From Zobellia galactanivorans (GTDB lineage: Bacteria > Bacteroidota > Bacteroidia > Flavobacteriales > Flavobacteriaceae), in the NCBI RefSeq assembly GCF_000973105.1, contig NC_015844.1, positions 4,522,501 to 4,586,500 of the forward strand: 64,000 nt of DNA, read 5' to 3'. Position numbers and translations under genes: made by a program. Below, one piece after another: positions 9,114-16,696 of this stretch. The notes under the pieces were generated by a model. That model did no database searches. It saw only the letters and a program-made list of their open reading frames with translations, and was not told the DNA's origin. The stretch's first letter is position 1. The number at the start of each line of letters is the position of its first letter.

Positions 9114-10158
9114 AGACAATTACGATGTACGTGAAATGACCGCGGAAATTCTGGAACTTGAAAATTACCGGGTAGCCACCGCCGAAAACGGCAAAATCGG
9201 TATTGAAAAGGCGAGGTCTTTCGCCCCCGACCTAATTCTTTGCGATATAATGATGCCCGAAATGGATGGTTATGGCGTTTTTGAACAACTGAGCCAAGAC
9301 CAAAAAACGGCCTGTATCCCCTTTATCTTTTTAACGGCCAAATCGGAAAAATCCGATTTGCGGAAGGGAATGGCCATGGGGGCCGACGATTACTTGACCA
9401 AACCTTTTGAGGCCATAGATTTGATCGAAGCCATAGAGGCACGGCTCAGGAAGAATTCCTTTTTGCGCAAAGAATTTTCAAGAAATGTACAAGGCATCAA
9501 TGATTTTATAAAGGAGGCTTCAAAATATCAAAACCTAAAAGATCTTTCGGCTGACCGTAGCTTGACCCAGTATAGGCCTAAAGAAGAGATTTTTTCGGAA
9601 GGGAGCATGGCCCATAATCTCTACTTTATACAAAGTGGGGAGGTTAAAACGTACAAGCACAATGAAAACGGTAAAGAGTATGTGACCGGCATGTTCAGTG
9701 CGGGCGATTTTATAGGGCAACTTTGTGTCTTGGGAAGTTCGGGTATGTATACGGAAACGGCCGTGGCCCTTAGTCACTGTGAAATATGTAGTATTCCCAA
9801 GAAAGATTTCACCCAACTGTTGTTCAACAATAAAGAGGTATCGCATAAGTTTATCGGTATGATCTCGAACAATGTTCTTCATATGCAAAACCAATTGATG
9901 GGCATGGCCTTCGATTCGGTACGTAAAAGGGCCGCTACCGCTTTGTTGGAACTGTACGATAAAGGGCTTATCAAAGATGATGATATGGGTATCAGTATCT
10001 CTAGGGAAGATTTTGCGGGCTTGATCGGTACGGCGACGGAGACGGCCATACGGGTACTATCGAGTTTTAAGGATAAAGGGTTGATCCAATTGGGCGAATC
10101 GCGTAGAATTATACTCTCGGATAAAAAACAATTGCAACAGGTGGCCGACTTTGGCTAG
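9091..10158 (+). CDS. Response regulator: REC fused to Crp/Fnr-type cNBD and HTH; candidate master regulator of the island
   Basis: A 355-residue protein. The receiver domain (about 1-122) has phospho-acceptor D52 in LCDIMMPEMDG and the conserved Lys in TKPF. A cyclic-nucleotide-type beta-roll spans about 150-265 and a Crp-type winged HTH covers the last 75 or so residues. The cNBD lacks the GE...R-S/T-A cAMP signature (GQLCVLGSSG...TETAVAL instead), so cAMP binding is unlikely and phosphorylation is the probable input. The recognition helix TATETAIRVL places E317 and R321 four residues apart, as E181/R185 of Crp and E209/R213 of Fnr, which read the TGA core. Thr replaces Crp R180, as Val does in Fnr. 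This matches the TGA-N6-TCA palindromes across the window. No Fnr-type N-terminal Cys cluster is present. Confidence 0.92.
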   Translation: MKKILLIEDNYDVREMTAEILELENYRVATAENGKIGIEKARSFAPDLILCDIMMPEMDGYGVFEQLSQDQKTACIPFIFLTAKSEKSDLRKGMAMGADDYLTKPFEAIDLIEAIEARLRKNSFLRKEFSRNVQGINDFIKEASKYQNLKDLSADRSLTQYRPKEEIFSEGSMAHNLYFIQSGEVKTYKHNENGKEYVTGMFSAGDFIGQLCVLGSSGMYTETAVALSHCEICSIPKKDFTQLLFNNKEVSHKFIGMISNNVLHMQNQLMGMAFDSVRKRAATALLELYDKGLIKDDDMGISISREDFAGLIGTATETAIRVLSSFKDKGLIQLGESRRIILSDKKQLQQVADFG

Positions 10159-10177
10159 TTGACCTGCTAGGTTAAGG

Positions 10178-10408
10178 CTATGACTTCCGCCCTAGGCGAC
10201 GTAGCCATTCAAGTCCCTTGCTCAGGGCAAAATCGATTAACGACCGTTTAATGTCAAAGCTTGCGGTTTGTATCATTTGCCTTGGCTCGAGGTGGTCTTT
10301 TGTGATTTTTAGGTCAAGTTTCAAGCTTTCCTTCGCAATTTCACGTTGGAGTCGTAAAATTTTCAGATCATGGTCTATTTCCGAAAACGAACTATATTTT
10401 TTTGTCAT
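10178..10408 (-). CDS. Small helical protein, DUF6327-like
   Basis: A 76-residue, highly charged helical protein (MTKKYSSFSEIDHDLKILRL at the start). It is likely cytoplasmic, with an amphipathic C-terminal helix (LEWLRRLGRKS). Its start overlaps the stop of the upstream holin-like gene by the ATGA arrangement at 10405-10408, so it is the last gene of the ytxH-holin operon. The DUF6327 name is from memory of flavobacterial proteins in the same three-gene setting. Function unknown. Confidence 0.75.
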   Translation of the reverse strand: MTKKYSSFSEIDHDLKILRLQREIAKESLKLDLKITKDHLEPRQMIQTASFDIKRSLIDFALSKGLEWLRRLGRKS

Positions 10409-10755
10409 GGCCGGTCGAAATAATGTTTTGAGAATTTTTGTAGCAATGGCCGCTGCAATACACTTCTGAAGAAATAAAAGATAAGGGCCACAACTATATA
10501 AAAAGCGCCCACGATCAAAAAGCCCGAATAGAAACTTCCCATAGCCTCATTAAGGGCGAGGGAGATACCCAAGGATACCATGGACAAGGCTAAAAATAGT
10601 ACAGCCCCTATGATTAAAGATTGGGCCAGGGTCGTAATGGAGCCCATGAGTACTTTAAAGAATTTGAGCTTGTAATATTCTTCGCTGGTTTCAAGATAAG
10701 ACCTCATATCCGCATCTACGTCAATGAGGTCTTTTTTTAATGTTTCAAATGCCAT
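10405..10755 (-). CDS. Holin-X-like / phage-holin-family membrane protein
   Basis: A 116-residue protein with two long hydrophobic segments (about residues 35-65 and 75-98), flanked by a charged N-terminal helix and a basic tail. It resembles the Holin_X (PF07332) superfamily found beside YtxH in many bacteria. Despite the name these are chromosomal envelope-stress proteins; nothing phage-like is nearby. It is 6 bp downstream of ytxH and overlaps the next gene by 4 bp. Confidence 0.8.
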   Translation of the reverse strand: MAFETLKKDLIDVDADMRSYLETSEEYYKLKFFKVLMGSITTLAQSLIIGAVLFLALSMVSLGISLALNEAMGSFYSGFLIVGAFYIVVALIFYFFRSVLQRPLLQKFSKHYFDRP

Positions 10756-10761
10756 ATCGCA

Positions 10762-11091
10762 CTATTTGTGTAGTTGGGCGTTTTTCTTCTTAAGGTCTTC
10801 CAGTTTACGTTCTAAAGTAGATATGATATCATCGGCCTTGTAACTCATATTGCTAATGGTCTCATCTAGTTTTTGTTCGAACTCTTCTTTCTTTTCGTTG
10901 GCCGTTTTGGTCAGTTCGTCTTTGGCATGTGCCATTCGTTCCGTTAGGTCGTGTTTGGCATCCAAAGCCTTGTCTTTGATTTTATGTCTTGTTTCAACTC
11001 CTTTGTCGGGGGCATAAAGTATTCCGATACCCGCACCGATTGCTGCTCCTGTCAATAGAGCAAGAAGAATGTTTCCACTATCGTTTGCCAT
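10762..11091 (-). CDS. YtxH domain-containing general-stress protein
   Basis: A 109-residue protein with one N-terminal membrane segment rich in Gly/Ala (ILLALLTGAAIGAGIGILYAP), followed by the family signature APDKG and a long charged coiled-coil tail (about residues 35-109). YtxH proteins are general-stress proteins in Bacillus; the molecular role is unknown. It is the first gene of a three-gene minus-strand operon reading away from the shared palindrome at 11158-11169. Confidence 0.9.
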   Translation of the reverse strand: MANDSGNILLALLTGAAIGAGIGILYAPDKGVETRHKIKDKALDAKHDLTERMAHAKDELTKTANEKKEEFEQKLDETISNMSYKADDIISTLERKLEDLKKKNAQLHK

Positions 11092-11126
11092 GATTTTTGT
11101 TTTTAATTAGTATGAATTGTGAATGG

Positions 11127-11200
11127 TAAAGTTAGTCAGGTAAAATTTTTGACCATATGACCTAGGTCAGGCATATAGAAAATATCTACTTGTACTTTAG
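11127..11200. promoter_or_regulatory. Island motif site 5: one palindrome between two divergent -7 boxes
   Basis: The perfect palindrome TGACCTAGGTCA lies at 11158-11169. To the right, TACTTTAG at 11193-11200 begins 35 bp from its start (gene at 11253). To the left, on the minus strand, TAACTTTA at 11134-11127 begins 35 bp from its other end (ytxH operon). A single symmetric site thus appears to serve both directions. Confidence 0.75.
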
Positions 11201-11252
11201 CGAAGGAGAATGCTCCGAGTTTATGACCATGCGGTCTCTAATTTAAAAGAAT

Positions 11253-11756
11253 ATGCACGTCCCGAAAACAGAACAAAAACAGGTTTTTCTAAAACCGTAC
11301 GACCAAATTTCAGATTTGGAAAAGGCCTTAAAAGTGGTCGGTCAGATGGATTTTGATAAAATTGTAATATCGGTAATCGGTAATCTACAAGATGATTATA
11401 CGGACAATTCCAAAGAATTGACGTTCAAAGAAACGCAATTACGACATTTTTTTAAGGAACTTCTAGGTGAAGATACCGCCTTCAACACCTTCTATAACCC
11501 CGAATTAGGGCGTTTGTTCGTTGCAGGTTTCTTGGTCTCGACCTTTCTTGACCCTGTGGGCAACCGCGCGATAGGGGTGCTTTCCGGAGGACCTTATGGT
11601 ATATTAAGGGGATTGGGAGTGAGCGAGGAACAAGCCTTGGCATGTGTTGAAAAGTTAAGTGAAGGTGCAACTCTGTTCGTGGCTAGGGGCCATCGTTTCG
11701 ATCTTGAAAAATTGGAATTGAAATTGGACACTTCGGTCGATATGGACAAACCCTAA
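11253..11756 (+). CDS. Uncharacterised protein with YflT/DUF1269-like glycine-rich pattern
   Basis: A 167-residue protein. The N-terminal half is a charged alpha/beta region with no recognised motif. A hydrophobic Gly-rich stretch (about 90-118, FVAGFLVSTFLDP...GVLSGGPYGIL) is followed by GVSEEQA...L..GATLFVAR. The order glycine-zipper, GVxEEEA, then xGxxLVxV recalls YflT/DUF1269 stress proteins, though I cannot confirm membership. It is a single-gene unit driven rightward from the bidirectional palindrome and divergent from the ytxH operon, consistent with a general-stress role. Confidence 0.75.
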   Translation: MHVPKTEQKQVFLKPYDQISDLEKALKVVGQMDFDKIVISVIGNLQDDYTDNSKELTFKETQLRHFFKELLGEDTAFNTFYNPELGRLFVAGFLVSTFLDPVGNRAIGVLSGGPYGILRGLGVSEEQALACVEKLSEGATLFVARGHRFDLEKLELKLDTSVDMDKP

Positions 11757-11776
11757 TACGCTTTATATGATGCGAC

Positions 11777-11819
11777 TGACCTAGGTCATAGTTTTCTAGC
11801 ACATATAGCCGCAATTTTA
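11777..11819 (+). promoter_or_regulatory. Island motif site 6, upstream of the sigma-like gene
   Basis: A perfect palindrome TGACCTAGGTCA lies at 11777-11788. The 35-bp register places the -7 box at 11812-11819, which reads CAATTTTA: the A and the central TTT fit TAnnTTTG and the ends do not. The ATG follows at 11848. Confidence 0.65.
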
Positions 11820-11847
11820 TGATGTATTCTAATCAAAAACACATAGC

Positions 11848-12618
11848 ATGGACACTCTTGAATATTATGAAAATAAAAAAGAATTTAACGTATTCGTAGC
11901 GAGTACCTTTTCTGACCTTACCCGCTTCAAAGAACAGAACGACCAAACCTCCTTCAATAAGCTGCTGCTAAAAGACCTGTATCAGGTAAAGCGCTACATT
12001 GGCAAAAGGTTGGCCGCGGCCCTGAGCAAGGGAAATCTTCCGAAGGGAAAGTACAAAGTAGATGATTTTGTAGATCAGCTATTTATAGAGGCTTATACGA
12101 ACTTTTTTGAGGTGGACAGCGAAGAACAGCTACATCCATGGTTGTTCAAAAAAGCCGATGAGCTTTTGGAAGAGACGATTGTAGATGAGGAGTTTGACGA
12201 CTACTTTCTGAAGAATATCGATGATTATTCCCGACCTGAATGGGATGCCATGGAGGAAAAGTTCAGTACCGATGGTGATGGTGATTTTGTCATGATCGAC
12301 GAACTCGATGATATATCTTATGCTAAGAACGACTACGTATTGAACCATGTCTTTATAGAAGACCATAATAAAGAGTTGATAGCGCAATTAGATAAGGAAT
12401 TGGGACGGGAAAATATTAGGAGGCATACCACCATGGTACTGCACAATCTTCCACTGCCCATGCGTACGGTATTTGAACTGGCCACGGAATTTCATTTCTC
12501 GGTAGATGAAATCGCCATGATCAGAAACCAAAGCTTGGAAGAAGTGAAGCAACTTTTGGAAAATGCCAGAAAGACCCTTGAAGTCAGTTTCTTTAATAGA
12601 TATGAAGTTAAGAAATAA
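11848..12618 (+). CDS. Divergent ECF-like sigma-70 family factor
   Basis: A 256-residue protein. Residues about 40-110 look like sigma region 2 (LLKDLYQVKRYIGKRL...VDDFVDQLFIEAYTNF). Residues about 200-250 look like region 4, with LPLPMRTVFELATEFHFSVDEIA as the two-helix HTH and the following helix carrying the usual VKQLLENARKTL. The two are joined by an unusually long acidic linker of about 85 residues (many Asp/Glu), so this is an atypical ECF-like factor. No anti-sigma gene is adjacent. Placement behind motif site 6 suggests a second regulatory layer under the REC-Crp regulator. Confidence 0.75.
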   Translation: MDTLEYYENKKEFNVFVASTFSDLTRFKEQNDQTSFNKLLLKDLYQVKRYIGKRLAAALSKGNLPKGKYKVDDFVDQLFIEAYTNFFEVDSEEQLHPWLFKKADELLEETIVDEEFDDYFLKNIDDYSRPEWDAMEEKFSTDGDGDFVMIDELDDISYAKNDYVLNHVFIEDHNKELIAQLDKELGRENIRRHTTMVLHNLPLPMRTVFELATEFHFSVDEIAMIRNQSLEEVKQLLENARKTLEVSFFNRYEVKK

Positions 12619-12704
12619 GTAGGCCGTCAACAATTGATATATGTTTAAGACCACCATGAGTTCATTGGTGCCATAAATATTAAAACTTTTAAAAGCATAG
12701 GAGT

Positions 12705-13112
12705 ATGAAAACACAAACACTGAATCCAAAAACCGAATTACTTTTAGGGGCAAGTTTAGAGGTGCTTCATTTTGAGAGTAGGGAATGGTTGAGCAATATA
12801 GCCTTTTATAAAGATGAGGCCCGTTTTTTTGCCGATTTGATAGAGAAGGGAAAGACCGAAGATGCCGCACAAACGGCATACAACCAAATTCTTGAAAATT
12901 TGGATGCGGTACATTCCGAATTGTTCGATTATTTGTCCGATGATATCGAAGAGCACGAAAGGTTGCTCTCTCGCTTGGAAATGGGAGAAAGCGGTCTGGC
13001 CGATGCGGATTACAGGGAGAAGCACCGTCAACTCAAAAAACGAATGGAAACCTTTACGGATAACTTTCGTGAGTTTAAAAAGATGGTTTTCGGTTATGTG
13101 AAAAATCTTTAA
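12705..13112 (+). CDS. Small coiled-coil protein, paralogue A of an island-specific family
   Basis: A 135-residue all-helical, charged protein with no signal peptide or known domain. The W-L-S-N-I-A-FYKDE-A core near residue 30 is shared with two other proteins of this window (21274-21660 and 26127-26558), which have WKSELAFWKDEL and WKSDLLFYKDDL. All three end in basic, aromatic helices and have similar length. A good ribosome-binding site (TAGGAG) precedes the ATG. It lies 86 bp after the sigma-like gene and may be co-transcribed; no clear motif site of its own was found. Function unknown. Confidence 0.8.
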   Translation: MKTQTLNPKTELLLGASLEVLHFESREWLSNIAFYKDEARFFADLIEKGKTEDAAQTAYNQILENLDAVHSELFDYLSDDIEEHERLLSRLEMGESGLADADYREKHRQLKKRMETFTDNFREFKKMVFGYVKNL

Positions 13113-13212
13113 GTTTCTAAGCTTACGGGTATAACGTTGTGGGGATGGGGTATCCGTAAGCAAAAGAAACACGTTTTATTTCAATAGTTTAGGGGTTTTT
13201 AGCCCCTAGTAA

Positions 13213-13255
13213 AACAGCTCTTGGTTTCAGTCATTGAAACTAAGGGCTGTTTTTA
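13213..13255. terminator. Strong bidirectional terminator hairpin
   Basis: An inverted repeat of about 17 bp (AACAGCTCTTGGTTTCA with TGAAACTAAGGGCTGTT, a few mismatches) with a 5-nt loop and a T tract. It lies between two convergent units. A smaller GGGG/CCCC hairpin sits just upstream near 13191-13207. Confidence 0.85.
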
Positions 13256-13326
13256 TATAATAAGCAGATGGATCCTTGATCGGTTCGGCCGAAGATGTGT
13301 AAAAAGAAGGGGGTGGCAACAAAATT

Positions 13327-14526
13327 TCAATCGCTCGATAGGGGAACCGGCCTATTGTCCGCTAGTTTTGGCTCTCCTTTTTGTAGGTAACGAAACCTGA
13401 AAAACGCGGCCACATACCCCACAAGCAATAAAATTAAAAGGTGGATGACCTCGTTGAGGTAAAAATGACTGTCGACCCCCATGATGGCAAGTTTTTTTAG
13501 CAAGACGAAAAAAGGTCTTAGGGGAATAAGGTTTGATATAAATTGAACGAACAATGGCATCTCATTTATAGACCAGGTTACCCCCGTAATTAAAAATACG
13601 GGATAAGAGGTAAAAGCAATGACCTCCATAGCCCCAGTTTCCGTATTAAAGAAAGAGGCAAAGAACCATCCGTATAAGAGGGTGGCCAAAAGAAAAATGA
13701 TGGAGCCTCCCATGAGGGCAAGGAAGTTTCCGTGGATGGGTAAATCAAAAAAAGGAAACACTACCAAAAGCACAAAGAAACTATAAGCTAGGAACAAGAG
13801 AAGGTAGATTCCGGTTTTTCCTGATATATAATTGATAAAGTTGTTGTTGCTATCCTTAAAACCAACTTTCATGAGTCCTTTTTCACGATCCGATGCCACG
13901 CTTTCCGACAGACCTATGAGTAGGGTTTGATGCAGTATGAGAAACAGTACGAAGGGCAATAAAAAATCGCCGTAATTATTGGTAGGGTTGTAGACCGAAT
14001 TGACTTGCGCCCTTACAGGATCGGCATTACTGCTGGCCAACTGTGGTAGGATCGTCTTTGATTCAAAGAATTTTTCCCGAGACTCTAGGGCGTAGTCCAA
14101 GGAGACCAAATTAACGGCTTTGTTGATGTCGTTAGAGGGTAAAAAACGGGTGTTGTTCAATACGAGTCCGATAGGGGCGGTTTCTTTTCTTTTTAGTTTT
14201 TTTTCAAAGCCGTACGGGATATAGACATAGCCTTGCACATCAAAGGCGGAAATACCCATATGGGCTTCCGGTAGACTGTAATACGCATGGTTCAAGTCTA
14301 CTTTTTGGGTCGCATTGAGCTTATTTAAAAATGTTCTGCTACTTTTTGTATGGTCCATATCGACCACACCGACGCTTACTTTTTCTTCGTCTTTTTTGAT
14401 GTAAGTGGTCCCTATCATAAAAAGATATAGAAAGGGGGCAACGAAAAGAACAAGGAGAATGCTTTTGTCGTTAACTACTAAAAGCGCTTCCTTTTGTATG
14501 AGTTTCCAGATGATTTTTAAGTTCAT
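13327..14526 (-). CDS. ABC-2 type exporter permease, second copy
   Basis: A 399-residue membrane protein. The chosen start at 14526 (MNLKIIWKLIQKEALLVVND) overlaps the stop of the preceding permease by ATGA; the longer frame from 14640 lies inside that gene. Layout: one N-terminal membrane helix (near residue 25-45), a periplasmic domain of about 150 residues, then five C-terminal helices, as in YbhR/YhhJ-type ABC-2 permeases (PF12698). It is the last gene of the tolC-hlyD-permease-permease operon and probably pairs with the upstream permease to form the channel of a type I-like efflux pump. No ATP-binding subunit is encoded in the operon. Confidence 0.88.
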   Translation of the reverse strand: MNLKIIWKLIQKEALLVVNDKSILLVLFVAPFLYLFMIGTTYIKKDEEKVSVGVVDMDHTKSSRTFLNKLNATQKVDLNHAYYSLPEAHMGISAFDVQGYVYIPYGFEKKLKRKETAPIGLVLNNTRFLPSNDINKAVNLVSLDYALESREKFFESKTILPQLASSNADPVRAQVNSVYNPTNNYGDFLLPFVLFLILHQTLLIGLSESVASDREKGLMKVGFKDSNNNFINYISGKTGIYLLLFLAYSFFVLLVVFPFFDLPIHGNFLALMGGSIIFLLATLLYGWFFASFFNTETGAMEVIAFTSYPVFLITGVTWSINEMPLFVQFISNLIPLRPFFVLLKKLAIMGVDSHFYLNEVIHLLILLLVGYVAAFFRFRYLQKGEPKLADNRPVPLSSD

Positions 14527-15710
14527 ATCGCCTCTATTTTTTTTACGGGAAAAATGAGCTTTCCATTCAAGGTCAATCCTCCTAAAATCAATATAAATCC
14601 AGCCAAGAGAAATACCAGCAACTTCCCTATTTCGGGCCATATAAAATGAACCGGAGTATCTAACTGGTAAATCTTAAGGAAGCCGGTCAGAAAATGGGTA
14701 AAGGGAATGATATCGGCATAAGCTCGGTTGATCCAAGGCATGGCCCATATGGGAAAGGTAAACCCACTAAAGACAAATGCCGGCGAATTATAGAAGATGG
14801 CAAGGTCAAGTGCTATAAGCTCATTTTTAAACAGTAAGGAGAGTCCAAACCCCAAAAAGATATTTACCGTAATCAGAAGAAAGAGTAGGGCCATTAGGCC
14901 ACCTATGTTTCCATAAACCGGTATTCCGAAAACGGGAAACAATACGGCCAGAACCATTCCACATAAACTAAGGCCATAGACCAGAAACGCTAAGTATTTT
15001 CCAAAGAGCATAGAAAGAAAGTTTCCTTTTGAAGCCGTAACCAGTCCTTGAAAAGTGTTGTTTTTCCATTCGTTATTAAAGGCCCTAGAGGCAGCAATGA
15101 ATACGATCATTTGCAATAGTACGATGCTTAGCCCCGGAATTAAGTAGTAACTATAATTGTATTGGGGATTTCCCAGAACCCGGGAGTTTACCTGAATGGG
15201 GAGAACGGTTCCCGATATTTTACTTGGGTCTATGCCCAAGGGTGCCATTCGCTTGATGGCAACGGAAGCACTTAGCAACTGGCTTATCTGAACCGCTGAT
15301 CGGTATACCAGGTTTCCAAAGACAATGTTGGTAGAGTTGCTGTATATTTTTACTTGTACCGGTATTTTTTTTAATACGTTTTTGTAAAAATCCTTAGGAA
15401 TGTAAAATACCGCCTCGACATCATTTTTTACAAAGGCCCTTTCAATGTCTTCATCAGAGGAAATGTAATGGGTAATCTTAAAAGTGGGCGAGGCCTCTAA
15501 AAACCTGATATAGGTACGGCTCATAGAACTGTTGTCGTTATCGTAAACAGCAATGGGCAATTCTCTTAGCGCTCCCTTATAGTATATGGCGCCAAGTATA
15601 AAAAATGCCAAAAGCGGCACGATAATAAATAGGTTCCGAACGGATTTTTGCTGTGCCAGTCGCAGCAATTCCCGCTTAAAAACACGATATATACCCCAGT
15701 TGCCTAACAT
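14523..15710 (-). CDS. ABC-2 type exporter permease, first copy
   Basis: A 395-residue membrane protein of YbhS/YhhJ type. One membrane helix lies near residues 25-42, then a large periplasmic loop with the DNDNSSMSRTYIRFLEASP stretch typical of the family, then five or six C-terminal helices (about 185-385). It is 4 bp downstream of the HlyD-like gene and overlaps the second permease by 4 bp, so translation is coupled. In E. coli such permeases work with YbhF-type ATPases and the YbhG adaptor to export drugs or lipids; the ATPase is absent here and must come from elsewhere in the genome if the pump works. Confidence 0.88.
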   Translation of the reverse strand: MLGNWGIYRVFKRELLRLAQQKSVRNLFIIVPLLAFFILGAIYYKGALRELPIAVYDNDNSSMSRTYIRFLEASPTFKITHYISSDEDIERAFVKNDVEAVFYIPKDFYKNVLKKIPVQVKIYSNSTNIVFGNLVYRSAVQISQLLSASVAIKRMAPLGIDPSKISGTVLPIQVNSRVLGNPQYNYSYYLIPGLSIVLLQMIVFIAASRAFNNEWKNNTFQGLVTASKGNFLSMLFGKYLAFLVYGLSLCGMVLAVLFPVFGIPVYGNIGGLMALLFLLITVNIFLGFGLSLLFKNELIALDLAIFYNSPAFVFSGFTFPIWAMPWINRAYADIIPFTHFLTGFLKIYQLDTPVHFIWPEIGKLLVFLLAGFILILGGLTLNGKLIFPVKKIEAI

Positions 15711-15714
15711 AATA

Positions 15715-16689
15715 TTATTTGTGAAAGTGTATGGACATGCCCGGTCTTAGTTCCAATATACGGTCTTGGGGCTTTAAGTGAATTTCAAAAGTTTTTAGGT
15801 CATATTCGCCCTTTGCCTTTACCGGAACCCAAGTGGCAAAATCGGCCATGGGAGCAATGTAACTGACTTTAAAATCTATTTCTTCATTGCTAAGTCCTGG
15901 CACTGTGGCCTTATAGACTTGGCCCATTTTAAAATCGGACAGGTCGTCTTCCCTTACATTGACGATCGCATAGACCTTTTCGGGAATTTGTATGGTCACG
16001 ATAGGATATCCGGCCGCCATGACTTCTCCTTCTTCCGCAATCTGATTACTGATAATTCCTCCGGCAGGGGCTACGATTTGTAGCTCGTCATAAAATGCCT
16101 CAACTTCGTTATATGCGCTTTTAGCACTTTCATAACTGCCGTAGGCCGCACTTATATCTTCTTTTCTCGCTCCTTTTTTGGCCATGTCCCAAACCGATTT
16201 GGCCGCATTCATCTGCTCTTTGGCCGCATCGTACTTGAATTGGAGTTCATCCATTTCCTGTTTTGAGATGATATTATCGGCATAAAGGGCTTGGTACCGC
16301 TTATAGGTTTTTTCGGCAAAATCAAATTGACTTTTAGCCATTTGATATTGGTTTTGAAGCGCATTTATCTCTTCTTGTCGCGCTCCGTATTCCGCTTTGT
16401 TGAAAAGGGATTTGGCAGCTTTGACCATGCCTTGGGCCTGGCCCTTCTTAGCGTTCAATATATCGGGTTCCAACTTGGCCAGTACATCTCCCTTTTCTAC
16501 GGTGCTTCCTTTTTCTACCAATAGGTTGAGTACCCTCCCGGAAATCACAGAGGACACATTTATTTCTGTGGTTTCCAACATGCCGGAATAGATGGTTTCT
16601 TCCTTGCTGTTCGCCTTAATGAAAAAGAAGGCAATGGCAAAGACGATGATCAGTATAGGTAGGGCCAAGGTTATATATGCTTTTTTCAT
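15715..16689 (-). CDS. HlyD-family periplasmic adaptor of the exporter
   Basis: A 324-residue membrane-fusion protein. One N-terminal membrane anchor (ALPILIIVFAIAFFFI), a biotinyl-lipoyl half (SGRVLNLLVEKGSTVEKGDVLAKL), a long alpha-helical hairpin (about 80-190), the second lipoyl half (IVAPAGGIISNQIAEEGEVM) and a beta-barrel end. Layout and length fit YbhG/YhiI-type adaptors that link ABC-2 permeases to TolC. It sits 7 bp after the TolC-like gene and 4 bp before the first permease. Confidence 0.9.
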   Translation of the reverse strand: MKKAYITLALPILIIVFAIAFFFIKANSKEETIYSGMLETTEINVSSVISGRVLNLLVEKGSTVEKGDVLAKLEPDILNAKKGQAQGMVKAAKSLFNKAEYGARQEEINALQNQYQMAKSQFDFAEKTYKRYQALYADNIISKQEMDELQFKYDAAKEQMNAAKSVWDMAKKGARKEDISAAYGSYESAKSAYNEVEAFYDELQIVAPAGGIISNQIAEEGEVMAAGYPIVTIQIPEKVYAIVNVREDDLSDFKMGQVYKATVPGLSNEEIDFKVSYIAPMADFATWVPVKAKGEYDLKTFEIHLKPQDRILELRPGMSIHFHK

Positions 16690-16696
16690 GATGTGC

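Noticed and set aside
10405-10755. Phage holin annotation suggesting a prophage
   Set aside because: No lysin, capsid or integrase nearby; Holin_X-type proteins with YtxH are ordinary chromosomal genes.
12635-12646. TGATATATGTTT before coiled-coil paralogue A as an 18th motif site
   Set aside because: The right half does not match TCA and no -7 box occurs at the register.
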